Source: Hyphomicrobiales bacterium
Lineage (GTDB): Bacteria; Pseudomonadota; Alphaproteobacteria; Rhizobiales; Rhizobiaceae
Length of the DNA: 64,000 bases
Direction: 5' to 3'
Assembly: GCA_900470155.1 (NCBI GenBank)
Contig: UBZT01000003.1
Coordinates: 372,001 to 436,000, forward strand
Shown piece by piece: positions 1 through 9,500 of this stretch. The notes below the pieces were generated by a model. That model was not told the origin of the DNA. It saw only the letters and a program-made list of their open reading frames with translations, and did no database searches. Within the stretch, counting starts at the first letter, position 1. The number at the start of each line of letters is the position of its first letter. The position numbers and the translations under genes are program-made.

Positions 1-1571
1 GAGCTGGTCACGGGCCGGAAGCGGATCTGGGCATTGACCGGGATCTGCCCGGCGAGATCGAGATGGTATTCGGCAACCGTACCGATTACGGGATAACCGC
101 CGGTCAGGGGATGGTCGGCGAGGAAGAGAACGGGTTGCCCGCTATGCGGCACCTGGATGGCGCCGGTGGCCGTGCCCTCGCTCGGAAGCTCTGCCTTGTC
201 CTTGCGCTCCAGCGCAACGTCGCCGCTGATGCGGATGCCGACGCGGTTCGACTGTGGTGTGACCTGCCAGAGCTGCGATGCCAGGGTGGCAATGCCGGTC
301 TCTGTGAACCAGTCGCTGCGCGGCCCCATGATGACGTCGAGCGTGACAACGTCGCCGGAGGCCGGATGATCGAAGGCGGGTGCTTCCGTCAGTGAAACGC
401 TGTTGAGACCGGCTGTCTCGGTGTTGATCGTCAGCACGGTGCCGGCAGTCACGGGATCGGGACCTACAACGGCAAGCGTGTCGGTCGAGGCGCTGCCGAG
501 TACCGGCTTGACGGCAAAGCCGCCGCGCACCGAGAGATAGCTGCGCATGCCCTTCGGGGCCTGGCCGAGCGTGACGACATCGCCGGCTTCGAGTGCGATC
601 GGCTGATAGGTCGAGGCTTCGATGCTGCGTCCGGATGCATCGCGGATCGTGATCGGGCAGGGAGCACCTGCTATGCCAAGCACGGTGCGGCCGGAGACTT
701 CGAAGGAAAAGCCGCCGAGGATGATCTCCAGCACAGGCGTTCCGGCAGGATTGCCGACCACGCGATTGGCAGCCTTTAACGCGCTCTGGTCGAGCGCGCC
801 GGATGACGACACACCCTGGCCGGTCTGGCCGAAGCGGCCGAGATCCTGGAACAGGGCCGGCATGGGGGCTGCAAGGACCTTGAACGTCAGGTCGGCTGCG
901 GAAGGTTCTGCCGATGCAGTAGTCGCAAGCTTGCTGGATGTGACAAGAGCGCGAGAGGATTTCGCCAGATCGACGAAACGCACGCGGTAGCCGGGCTGAA
1001 ACAGCGCCGGCGGATCGCGGGACAGATCCCACATCTTTTCCGGCGTCGTGCCGATGATCTGCCAGCCGCCGGGGCTGTTTTGCGGATAGACGCCGGAAAA
1101 GGCACCGGCCAAGGCAACCGAGCCAGCCGGAATTTTTGTCCGCGGGCTCTGGCGGCGCGGCACCTGCAGGGCAGGGTCGCCACCAACGAGATAACCGAAG
1201 CCTGGGGCAAAGCCGCAGAAAGCGACGGTGAACGTGCTGTCAGTGTGGCGGCGGATGACGTCCTCGACGGAAAGGCCGGTCAGCTGTGCTACGTCAGCGA
1301 GGTCCTCGCCATCGTAGTTTACCGGGATTTCTACCAGCATGTCCGACGGCGCGATCCGGGCCGAGAGATCGCGGGTGGCGATAGCGGCGGCAAGCCGCTC
1401 GGCTGTCAGTTTTTCTGCCCGAAACCGGATCATCAGCGTGCGGGCGGCTGGCACCATGTCGATGATGCCATCCACCGGATCGGCTTCGAGCGAGGCAAAC
1501 AGCGCCAGCGTCTCGTCGAGATCGGCGAGTTCGACCAGAAGAACTGTCAGGCTGACGGGCAGGAAACGCAT
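1..1571 (-). CDS. pxpBC: Fused 5-oxoprolinase subunits PxpB-PxpC (KipI-KipA), partial
   Basis: No stop codon occurs before the left edge, so the 3' end is missing (523 codons seen). Residues 1 to about 215 match PxpB/KipI, with the motif FCGFAPGFGYL and the run PRTKIPAGSVALAG. After a short Ala/Ser-rich linker, residues from about 235 match PxpC/KipA (QDLGRFGQTGQGVSSSGALD), continuing into a GYPVIGTV segment near the edge. In E. coli and B. subtilis the two subunits are separate proteins; with PxpA they hydrolyse 5-oxoproline to glutamate using ATP. Fused forms are known among carboxyltransferase-domain proteins. The ATG at 1571 lies 7 bp after the preceding gene, so the two are surely co-transcribed. 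Function is assigned by family and by the pxpA neighbour. Confidence 0.88.
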   Translation of the reverse strand, partial: MRFLPVSLTVLLVELADLDETLALFASLEADPVDGIIDMVPAARTLMIRFRAEKLTAERLAAAIATRDLSARIAPSDMLVEIPVNYDGEDLADVAQLTGLSVEDVIRRHTDSTFTVAFCGFAPGFGYLVGGDPALQVPRRQSPRTKIPAGSVALAGAFSGVYPQNSPGGWQIIGTTPEKMWDLSRDPPALFQPGYRVRFVDLAKSSRALVTSSKLATTASAEPSAADLTFKVLAAPMPALFQDLGRFGQTGQGVSSSGALDQSALKAANRVVGNPAGTPVLEIILGGFSFEVSGRTVLGIAGAPCPITIRDASGRSIEASTYQPIALEAGDVVTLGQAPKGMRSYLSVRGGFAVKPVLGSASTDTLAVVGPDPVTAGTVLTINTETAGLNSVSLTEAPAFDHPASGDVVTLDVIMGPRSDWFTETGIATLASQLWQVTPQSNRVGIRISGDVALERKDKAELPSEGTATGAIQVPHSGQPVLFLADHPLTGGYPVIGTVAEYHLDLAGQIPVNAQIRFRPVTS

Positions 1572-1578
1572 CGGAACC

Positions 1579-2385
1579 TCAAGCGTGATAGGCGGAATCG
1601 GGAATGTCGGTGATGAACATGTGGCCCGGCGCATGGGTAATGGCAAACGGCACGCCAGACGCCATGACGGCTGCCTGCGGGGTTACGCCACAGGCCCAGA
1701 ACACCGGCACTTCGCCGGGCTCGATGCGCACCGGATCGCCGAATTCCGGCTTGGCCAGATCCTTGATGCCGATTTCTTCGGGCGCGCCGACATGAACGGG
1801 TGCACCATGCACGGCCGGAAAACGGCCGGAAATGGTCGCAGCGTCGGCCACCCGCGATGCCGGGATCGGCCGCATCGAGACGACCATATTGCCATGCAGG
1901 CGACCGGCCGGGCGGCAAGCCTTGTTGGTCAAATACATAGGCACGTTCGACTTGTCGGTCATGTGGCGGATCTCGATACCGGCCTCGACCATCGGCGTCT
2001 CGAAGGTGAAGCTGCAACCGATCAGGAAGCTGACGAGATCAGGATGCTCGGCCCAGGCGGCCGTCGCGTCTGCCGTTTCTTCGGCAAGCTTGCCGTCGCG
2101 CCAGATTCGGTAGAGCGGCAGATCACGGCGCAGGTCGGCGCCTGGTGCCAGAAGCGTCGCATGCGAGCCGGGATCGGAGACGTCAAGGACCGGGCAGGCT
2201 TTCGGATTGCGCTGGGCATAGAGCAGGAAGTCGAAGGCCCAGTCACGTGGCAGCACGATCATGTTGGCCTGGGTGAAGCCAGGTGCCACGCCTGACGTCG
2301 GTTCGATACGACCGGCACGATAGCGTTGCCTGGCACTACGGGCTGGCTCGACATCGACATGGCGAAGGTGGTCTAGGGCAATCAT
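1579..2385 (-). CDS. DUF1445 / YcsI-family putative hydro-lyase (D-glutamate cyclase-like)
   Basis: The protein has 268 residues, the usual length for the UPF0317/DUF1445 family. Recognisable family segments are [13 protein letters not shown], the central [13 protein letters not shown], and the C-terminal [14 protein letters not shown] and [12 protein letters not shown]. The eukaryotic mitochondrial D-glutamate cyclase carries this domain and interconverts D-glutamate and 5-oxo-D-proline. That fits the position here between pxpA and pxpBC, as in the ycsF-ycsG-ycsI-kipI-kipA cluster of Bacillus subtilis. A strong ribosome binding site (GGGAGG) precedes the ATG. The exact reaction of bacterial members is inferred, not shown. 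Confidence 0.85.
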   Translation of the reverse strand: MIALDHLRHVDVEPARSARQRYRAGRIEPTSGVAPGFTQANMIVLPRDWAFDFLLYAQRNPKACPVLDVSDPGSHATLLAPGADLRRDLPLYRIWRDGKLAEETADATAAWAEHPDLVSFLIGCSFTFETPMVEAGIEIRHMTDKSNVPMYLTNKACRPAGRLHGNMVVSMRPIPASRVADAATISGRFPAVHGAPVHVGAPEEIGIKDLAKPEFGDPVRIEPGEVPVFWACGVTPQAAVMASGVPFAITHAPGHMFITDIPDSAYHA

Positions 2386-2409
2386 TGAAATCCCTCCCAG
2401 GATCTGAGT

Positions 2410-3174
2410 TCAGGTCGACAAGAACGAGCGGACGATGATGCCGTTTTCCTCGAATGTGCGGCGGATTTCGCGGGCGATGGCAACGGCGCCGGGGCTGTCG
2501 CCGTGCACGCAGATCGACTGGGCATCGACCTTGATCGTCGAGCCATCGATCGCTTCCAGTGTGCCGCTTTGTGCAAGCTGCAGCATGCGGCCTGCGATCT
2601 CGGCCGTGTCGTGCAGGACGGCACCCGGCTCGCGGCGTGAAACAAGCTGGCCGTCCGGCGCATAGGCGCGGTCGGCAAAGGCTTCGGCGACGATCTTGAG
2701 TCCGGATTTGCGGGCGAGATCGAGGATCGGTGCACCGGCAAGCCCCATCAAGACGAGCGAGGGATCGATGGCCAGGATGCCGTCGATCACAGCCTGGCCT
2801 TGCTTGGGATCCTGGGCGATGCGATTGTAGAGCGCACCATGCGGCTTGACATATGACACCGCGACGCCGGCTGATGCGGCGATGCCGTTCAGGGCGCCGA
2901 TCTGGTAGATCACGTCAGCAATCAGTTCATCGCGCGTGACATCCATATCGCGCCGGCCGAAGCCGACGCGATCCGGATAGGAGACGTGAGCCCCGATCGA
3001 AACACCGTTTTTGGCTGCAGCCCGCACGGTGCTGAGAATGCCGACGGGATCGCCGGCATGAAAACCGCAGGCGACATTGGCGCTGGAGACGATGGCGAGC
3101 ATCGCCGCATCATCACCCATGGCCCAGGCGCCGTAGCTTTCGCCGAGATCGCTGTTCAGATCGATGGCAGTCAT
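2410..3174 (-). CDS. pxpA: 5-oxoprolinase subunit PxpA (LamB/YcsF family)
   Basis: This 254-residue protein opens with [14 protein letters not shown] and contains [12 protein letters not shown] and GAHVSYPDR, followed by VKPHGALYN, all hallmarks of the LamB/YcsF family. PxpA works with PxpB and PxpC to open the lactam ring of 5-oxoproline in an ATP-dependent way, in the cytoplasm. An in-frame start five codons further upstream exists, but GAGGAG about 8 nt before the ATG at 3174 decides for the internal Met. It is followed after 24 bp by the DUF1445 gene, and preceded by a hairpin that separates it from the transporter gene. Confidence 0.93.
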   Translation of the reverse strand: MTAIDLNSDLGESYGAWAMGDDAAMLAIVSSANVACGFHAGDPVGILSTVRAAAKNGVSIGAHVSYPDRVGFGRRDMDVTRDELIADVIYQIGALNGIAASAGVAVSYVKPHGALYNRIAQDPKQGQAVIDGILAIDPSLVLMGLAGAPILDLARKSGLKIVAEAFADRAYAPDGQLVSRREPGAVLHDTAEIAGRMLQLAQSGTLEAIDGSTIKVDAQSICVHGDSPGAVAIAREIRRTFEENGIIVRSFLST

Positions 3175-3241
3175 GTCAGGTCTCCTCAATACAAGCCAGC
3201 AAGATTGTCCTGCGCTTTGCTTGGAACAAAAGGCAAGAGAA

Positions 3242-3268
3242 GTTCCGCGTTTCGGGGAAACGCGGAAC
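3242..3268 (-). terminator. Perfect 11-bp hairpin between transporter gene and pxpA
   Basis: GTTCCGCGTTT and AAACGCGGAAC form perfect arms around a 5-nt loop, a few bases after the stop codon of the transporter gene. Only a weak, interrupted T-rich stretch follows on the minus strand. It may act as a partial terminator or an mRNA-stabilising stem that sets different levels of the transporter and the enzymes. Confidence 0.6.
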
Positions 3269-3274
3269 CGGGCG

Positions 3275-4540
3275 TCAACCGGCTGCCGTCAGCAGGGCGA
3301 AGATCGGCCCGATCGACTTGTAACCCATGTACCAGGTCAAGGCGCAGGTCAGCACACCGAGCACCAGCAGCCAGCGCGGATAACGGTAACCGCCCATCAG
3401 GTCGGAGCGCGCCCAGGCCGCGTAAATGAAGATCGACAGGCCGATCGGTAGAATGAGGCCATTCAGACCACCAACGAAGACAAGCATCTGGGCTGGCGGC
3501 GTCGTGATGACGACGTAGAAGAACAGCGAGACGGCGATGAAGATCACTGTCGCAATGTTGCGGGCACGTTCAGTAATGTCCTGCTTGAACACGGTAATGA
3601 AGGACACCGACGTGTAGGCAGCGCCGATGACCGAGGTGATTGCGGCAAACCAGAGGACAGCACCGAAGATGCGGAAGCCGACATCACCGGCGGCTGCCTG
3701 GAAGGCCTGGGCCGCAGGGTTTGCGCCCTTGCCGGACACATCGATGACGACGCCCGAGGCAACGACGCCAAGTATGGCGAGGAACAGCACGTAGCGCATC
3801 AGGCCGGTGACGGCGATGCCGGTCAGGGCCGCGCGGTTGACGGCGCCGAGGTTCTCGATGCCGACCTGGCCCTTGTCGAGCAGGCGGTGCGCGCCCGAAT
3901 AGGTGATGTAGCCGCCGACCGTGCCGCCGACGATGGTGGTGATCGTGGCAAAATCGATCGTGCTCGGCAGGAAGGTCTGGAACAGCGCATCGCCAACAGG
4001 AGGAGCCGAAACGATGGCGACATAAAGCGTCAGGACGATCATCAGGACGCCCGCGATGACGATCAGCCGGTCGATGGCGACACCTGCGCGTTTCGACATG
4101 AAGATGGCGATGGCGATCAAGGCGCTGATCGCGCCGCCCCATTTCGGGTCGAGGCCGAGCATGGCATTGAGGCCGAGACCTGCACCGCCGATATTGCCGA
4201 TGTTGAAGAACAGGCCGCCGACAATGACGAGAATGGCCAAAACATAACCGGTGCCGGGGATGGCGGCATTGGCGATGTCGGAGGCGCGCATCTTGGTCAG
4301 CGTGACGATCCGCCAGATATTCAGCTGGACGACGAAGTCGATCAGGATCGAGGCGAGAATGGCAAAGGCGAAGGCCGCGCCGAGCTTGGTGGTGAATGTT
4401 GCCGTCTGTGTGATGAAGCCCGGACCGATGGCCGATGTGGCCATCAGGAAGATGGCGGCCGTCAGCGCGGCGCGGCGCGACTTGACGGACATGCCGCCTG
4501 AGGCGCTGGCGTTGCCTGGTGATGTCGATTTCTGATCCAT
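3275..4540 (-). CDS. NRAMP-fold transporter of the 5-oxoproline cluster (YcsG-like)
   Basis: The 421-residue protein has about eleven hydrophobic segments and overall NRAMP/APC-fold similarity, and occupies the place of ycsG in the Bacillus ycsF-ycsI-kip cluster. The first membrane helix reads [11 protein letters not shown] where metal-transporting NRAMPs have DPGN, and the sixth reads [12 protein letters not shown] where they have MPH. The metal-binding Asp, Asn and Met therefore seem absent, so the substrate is probably not a divalent metal; 5-oxoproline or a related small acid is the inference from context. The start at 4540 is chosen because GGAGAGG precedes it; a longer reading frame upstream lacks a comparable site. 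Confidence 0.82.
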   Translation of the reverse strand: MDQKSTSPGNASASGGMSVKSRRAALTAAIFLMATSAIGPGFITQTATFTTKLGAAFAFAILASILIDFVVQLNIWRIVTLTKMRASDIANAAIPGTGYVLAILVIVGGLFFNIGNIGGAGLGLNAMLGLDPKWGGAISALIAIAIFMSKRAGVAIDRLIVIAGVLMIVLTLYVAIVSAPPVGDALFQTFLPSTIDFATITTIVGGTVGGYITYSGAHRLLDKGQVGIENLGAVNRAALTGIAVTGLMRYVLFLAILGVVASGVVIDVSGKGANPAAQAFQAAAGDVGFRIFGAVLWFAAITSVIGAAYTSVSFITVFKQDITERARNIATVIFIAVSLFFYVVITTPPAQMLVFVGGLNGLILPIGLSIFIYAAWARSDLMGGYRYPRWLLVLGVLTCALTWYMGYKSIGPIFALLTAAG

Positions 4541-4922
4541 GTTACCCTCTCCGTTGATCGCTTCGTCATTCGAAATGTCTTGTCGGAATTGACTATCGAT
4601 AAGGGTAGCGTCGCTGTGTTTCACAATTCTGTCAAGATTGTTCAACGATTTAATTCTATCGTTCTACTAAGGTGTGCAAATGTTGAGCGATTTGTTTCTC
4701 TTCTGGGCATATTTTGTCCCGGTTTCGGCCAAAATTTGGTCACCCGGAGGCACCCTTTGATATTCCCCACCCGGTCAGGGCTGGATGTAAGGCAGTCAGA
4801 GAAGATCTGCAGAAGATAAACCTGTTTTCACCGGCAAGGGCCGGTTTTGTTTACGCGCGAAGCACGATAACGATGCGGGCCATGAGGTGACGCATCGCAA
4901 CCGAGATGCTCAAGGAAGATAC
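4541..4922. promoter_or_regulatory. Divergent control region, transporter operon / GntR regulator
   Basis: This 382-bp AT-richer gap separates the 5-oxoproline operon from the divergent gntR-type gene and must hold both promoters. An inverted repeat AACGAT-N8-ATCGTT lies at 4644-4663, roughly 105 bp before the transporter start, and is a reasonable operator candidate for the GntR protein. No other feature is seen. Confidence 0.5.
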
Positions 4923-5585
4923 ATGGCTGAGCAGGACACGACATCGGCGCTTGCGCCCAGGCTGGCGGAACAGATCCGCGACAAGCTGATTGCCGGTGAA
5001 TTGAGGCCTGGCCAGCGCCTGTCGGAGGCAGCCCTCAGCGCCGGTCTCGATGTGTCGCGCAACTCATTGCGCGAGGCCTTCCGACTGCTGACCAAGGAAG
5101 GCCTGTTGCGCCACGAGCCCAATCGCGGCGTTTTTGTCTCGACCCCGAGCATGTCTTCGATCATCGATATCTACAGGGTTCGCCGCACGATCGAATGCCG
5201 GGCCATTGCCAATGCCTATCCCAATCATCCGGCTGTTGCTCGGATGAAGACAGCCGTCCAGCATGCCAGGGCGGCGCGTGATGCGAAGGACTGGCTGACG
5301 GTCGGCAGCCAGAACATGGTGTTCCATGCCGCGATCGTCGATCTGGCCGATAGCCAGAGGCTCAATGTCTTTTATGCCCAGATCGCAGCAGAGCTGCGCC
5401 TCAGCTTCGGGCTTCTCGATGATCCCGAACTCCTGCACGCGCCTTATGTCGATCTCAACGCGGCGATCCTGGAAAAGCTTGAAACAGGACAGACGCAAGA
5501 GGCAGCCACGGCACTCGAGACCTATCTTCTACAGTCTGAACGCACGGTTCTCGCTGCCTTCTCGCGGATCGATACGCACGGCTGA
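4923..5585 (+). CDS. GntR-family regulator, FadR/FCD subfamily
   Basis: The 220-residue protein begins with a winged helix-turn-helix (residues about 10-75, with LAEQIRDKLIAGELRPGQRL and the recognition region VSRNSLREAFRLLTKEGLL) and continues with an all-helical FCD effector domain. FCD-type GntR proteins usually bind small organic acids and repress nearby catabolic operons. Being divergent to the 5-oxoproline operon, it is the probable local regulator, with 5-oxoproline or glutamate as possible ligand (inference). AAGGAAG sits just before the ATG at 4923; an upstream GTG in frame at 4887 has no such site. It ends 24 bp from the convergent SDR gene. Confidence 0.88.
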   Translation: MAEQDTTSALAPRLAEQIRDKLIAGELRPGQRLSEAALSAGLDVSRNSLREAFRLLTKEGLLRHEPNRGVFVSTPSMSSIIDIYRVRRTIECRAIANAYPNHPAVARMKTAVQHARAARDAKDWLTVGSQNMVFHAAIVDLADSQRLNVFYAQIAAELRLSFGLLDDPELLHAPYVDLNAAILEKLETGQTQEAATALETYLLQSERTVLAAFSRIDTHG

Positions 5586-5609
5586 AAACGGCTTTGCGCG
5601 GAGCCAATC

Positions 5610-6368
5610 CTAAAGCGAAATGGTCATTCCTCCGTCGACATAGAGGATATGGCCGTTGACGAACGACGATGCATCCGACGCAAGGAATATACAGGCACCG
5701 ACCAGTTCCTCGACCTTGCCCCAGCGACCGGCCGGTGTTCGTTTCTCCAGCCAGCCGGTAAAGGCCGGATCGGCGACCAGAGCTGCATTCAGCGGCGTTT
5801 CGAAATAGCCGGGCGCAATCGCATTGCATTGCAAGCCATGCCTGGCCCAGTCCGTCGCCATACCCATGGTCAGGTTGCCGACGGCGCCTTTGGTCGCGGT
5901 ATAGGGTGCGATTGTCGGGCGTGCGGCGCGTGTCTGGACGCTGGCGATATTGATGATCTTGCCGCGTTTGCGTGCGATCATGTGGCGACCAACGGCCTGG
6001 CCGACGTTGAAAACGCTGGAGATATTGGTTGCCAGCAGCTTTTCGAAGGCTTCGGCCGGAAAATCCTCCAAGGGTGCGCGATGCTGCATGCCGGCATTGT
6101 TGACCAGGACATCGATCGGACCGATCTCCGCTTCGAAGCGGTCGACGGCCGCACGGACGCTGGCATGATCGGTGACATCGAAGGCGAGGATACGGGTATT
6201 GCCACCGATGTCCTGTGCCGCCGCCTCCAGCTTGCCGATGTCGCGACCATTGAGCACGATCTCGGCGCCCGCTTCCGCCAACCCCTTGGCCAGCGCCAGG
6301 CCAATCCCTTGCGACGAGCCGGTAATCAGCGCCCGTCGCCCGGTCAGGTCAAAAAGTGCGTGCCCCAT
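5610..6368 (-). CDS. SDR-family oxidoreductase, gluconate 5-dehydrogenase-like
   Basis: A classical short-chain dehydrogenase of 252 residues. It has the cofactor motif TGSSQGIG near residue 17, NNAG near residue 90, and a Ser-Tyr-Lys catalytic set (IASVQ ... YTATK). The C-terminal segment ending ILYVDGGM is typical of gluconate 5-dehydrogenases and 3-oxoacyl-ACP reductase-like SDRs. It probably oxidises or reduces a sugar acid with NAD(P). GGGAG lies about 8 nt before the start. It is a single gene with no sugar-acid pathway partner in the window, so the substrate is uncertain. Confidence 0.83.
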   Translation of the reverse strand: MGHALFDLTGRRALITGSSQGIGLALAKGLAEAGAEIVLNGRDIGKLEAAAQDIGGNTRILAFDVTDHASVRAAVDRFEAEIGPIDVLVNNAGMQHRAPLEDFPAEAFEKLLATNISSVFNVGQAVGRHMIARKRGKIINIASVQTRAARPTIAPYTATKGAVGNLTMGMATDWARHGLQCNAIAPGYFETPLNAALVADPAFTGWLEKRTPAGRWGKVEELVGACIFLASDASSFVNGHILYVDGGMTISL

Positions 6369-6518
6369 CTCGTTCTCCCAATGCTGGCGTTTGCGGACGA
6401 CAAATGGACATGGATTGAGTCAAGTCAAGCGATGCCGATGGTGGAGTGAGTACGGGCGGCTGTTGCGAAAAGGACAACACAAGCGCGCTACGTGGCCGCT
6501 CGTCGGCAGGGCAAAAAG

Positions 6519-6543
6519 AAAAGCCCCGGAAACCGGGGCTTTT
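6519..6543 (-). terminator. Rho-independent terminator of the giant adhesin gene
   Basis: AAAAGCCCCGG and CCGGGGCTTTT form a perfect 11-bp stem with an AAA loop, 24 nt beyond the adhesin stop codon. On the minus strand it is followed by a T-rich run (TTTTCTTTTTG), so it fits a strong intrinsic terminator. Confidence 0.9.
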
Positions 6544-6566
6544 CGAGATCCTAAAGCGACAGCCTA

Positions 6567-9500
6567 TCAAACATCGTCCGCAGTCTTGTGATCGTTGAAC
6601 AGGATCCGGACATGTTCATTCGTGACGTTGAAGCTGTTGAGGACGGCAACCGTTTCGAACGACTTGGTGGCCCCGGCCCCATCTGTATCGACCTGCAGTT
6701 CGGCATTGCCGCCATTCTGCACGAGCTTGACATAGCTGCTTTCCAAAGCGGTGTTCGATGCCAGACCGGACAGGATCTCCGACAGATCGATGACGTCGCC
6801 TTCGGCCATATCATAGTCGGTAATGATGTCGTGGATCCCGACACCGACACTGTCGGCACCGATGACGAAGACGTCGGCGCCGGAACCGCCGGTCATGGTG
6901 TCGATGCCGGTATTGCCGATGAGAATGTCGTTTCCACCATTGCCATCGAGATCGGTATTCCCATTCAGGACATCAATGATGATGTCATCGAAGTTTGAGC
7001 CGTCCATATCGGCACTATCACGATACAGAGTCACAGATACATCTGTTGATCCTACTTGATATTTGAATGAGCCACCCTCGGAGGTGTTGTCGTTTATCAG
7101 GATATTGCTGCCCGTGAGCGAAATGCTATCGAAACCGCTAGCATTTTTCACTTGAGTCAAATCGAGCAAGCTGTCCTTGTCATCGTTGAACAGCAGGGCC
7201 CATTCCGGAATGGACGAATTACCTCCTGATGCTGCGTTGGTGTAAACGTAGTCTGCAGTGTGGGAGCTCGCGTCGTTGACGGGGGCGATGTTAATCGTTG
7301 CGACGTCGTTCGCAGTCAATGCGCCTCCCGACCCGTTATTGGCACCGTCATTCACAACCATGGTCAATCCGGTTGATGCCGGAGGAATGTCGCTGTCGGC
7401 GAGATAGGTTATGGTCTTAGCACTTCCGCCTGAACCGCCACCTGCCAGCAGAGCATTGATCTCTGCAACCGTACCGACCAGAGTTACCGACATTGTTCCG
7501 TTGTTGGTGACGTTTACGCCACTGTTGCCGGAGCCGACCGTCAGTTTGCCGAACCCGACCGACAAAGTGACGGTGACATCATCCGATGCCGCGTCAACGT
7601 CGCCGATCGATAGTCCACTACCTTGTAGAGCAAGTGCGACCTGTTCAGTTGCATTGTAGCTTGTCGGGGTAACGGCGGCAGTCGGCGCATCATTGACAGC
7701 CGCAATGTTGATCGTTGCGGTATCGGTGTCACTTTCTGCACCGCCGCTGCCCGTGCTGCCGCCATCATTGACGGACAGGGTAAGCGTGGTGGAGGCGGGC
7801 GGCGTATCGCTGTCGTTGATGTAGGTCACCGTCTTTGCCCCGCCGCCAGCCAGCAGAGCATTGATTTCCGCAATGGAGCCGACGAGGGTAACGATCGAAG
7901 TGCCACTGTTTGTGACCACTACATCACTGTCGCCTGCTGTCACGTTCAGCTTGCCGGATCCCACTGACAGTTTGACTGTGACATCGCTTGTGCCAGCATC
8001 TGGATCGGACACGCTGAGGCCCGTTCCATGCAGGACGAGGGCGGTTTGCTCTGTTGCACTATAGCTGTTTGGCGAGATCGTAGCCGTCGGATCATCGTTG
8101 ACAGCTGCGATGTTGATCGTGGCAACATCACTGGCAGTTTTGGCGCCACCGGTGCCCGAGTTGCCGCCATCATTGACGGTCAGCGTGAGCGTGGTCGAGG
8201 ACGGAGGTGCGTCGGTGTCGGCGATAAATTTGACAGTTTTTGCATCACCAAAGATGCCGCCAAAGATACCGCCGCCCTGCAGCAGATTGTTGATTTGCGC
8301 CTGCGTGCCGACAAGCGTGACAGCAGCGGTCCCATTGTTTGAGACGGTAACGCCGCTATCGCCCGTGCCGATGGTGAGTTTACCGTAACCGACGGCCAGC
8401 GTCACCGTGATCTGATTGGTTCCAGCATCGATATCCGACACACTCAGACCGGTGCCATGCAGGTTGATGCTGTTCTGTTCGGTCGCGGCGTATGATGTGG
8501 GTGTTATCACAGCCGTCGGCGCATCGTTCACCGCAGTGACATTGATCGTCAGCGTATTCAGCGTCTGATCGGTATCCTGGCCACCATTCGCGGTGCCGCC
8601 ATTGTCCTTGACCGCAAACTGGATCGAGGCATAGCCGGTTCCACTTGAGTTGGCCGCAGGGGTAAAGACCAGCTTGCCGGCCGCCAGATCTGCCGCCGAG
8701 ACGAAGGCGTTCAATGCGACCACCGAGCCGTTCAAGGTCAATGCACCATTGGCAGGCAGCGCCTTGATGAAGATACCGCTCAGGCCGTCGTTTTCGATAT
8801 CGGTGAAGCCGAACTGGGCGGCCGTCAGCGTGATCGACGTGTCTTCATCCGTTGCCACTGCGGCGTCGATACCGGCCGGTGCTTCGTTGGTGCCCTGAAC
8901 GGTGATGGTGATGGTTGCGGTCGCAACATCGCCGTCGCCATCCTCGACCTTGTAGGTGAAGACATCAACATCACTCTCGTTGCCTTTCAAACCACGCACG
9001 GCGGCGCTCGTGCTATTCAGCGTGTAGGCATAGGAGCCATTCGCCTGCAATACAAGCGAGCCATAGGTGCCCAAGATCGTGGCCCCGACAGCGCCGACAG
9101 GGTCTGCGACAGTGCCACTCGAGACTGCGGCGATCGTGCCGCCATCGGCGCCGAAGAAGTCGTTCGACGCGGCGCTTCCGCCGGTCAGCACATTGCCGGT
9201 GACGGCCGGTGTGCTGACGAGGTTGACCAAGGCGGTGACGATGTCGGAGAAATTCGCCAGTTGGATGACGTTGACGTTGTTGTCGACGTCGATCTGTGCC
9301 AGCGAGCTTTGCGAGATGCCATCTCCAACCCCGATTGCGGTGACCTTCACGTTGTTTGTGTCGACGAACGTGTTCCAGCTATTGGCAACTGTGGAAGTCA
9401 GGACATTGTTGCCTGAACCCTCGTTCGTCGTCGGATTGCCATCGCTCAGGAAAAAGACCTGGTTGCTGTAACCCGGCAGGGCCGAATAGACTGTCAGCAA

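Noticed and set aside
142..1032. Minus-strand 296-codon frame at the left edge
   Set aside because: It is out of frame with the PxpB-PxpC fusion, whose real frame has clear family motifs and runs off the window.
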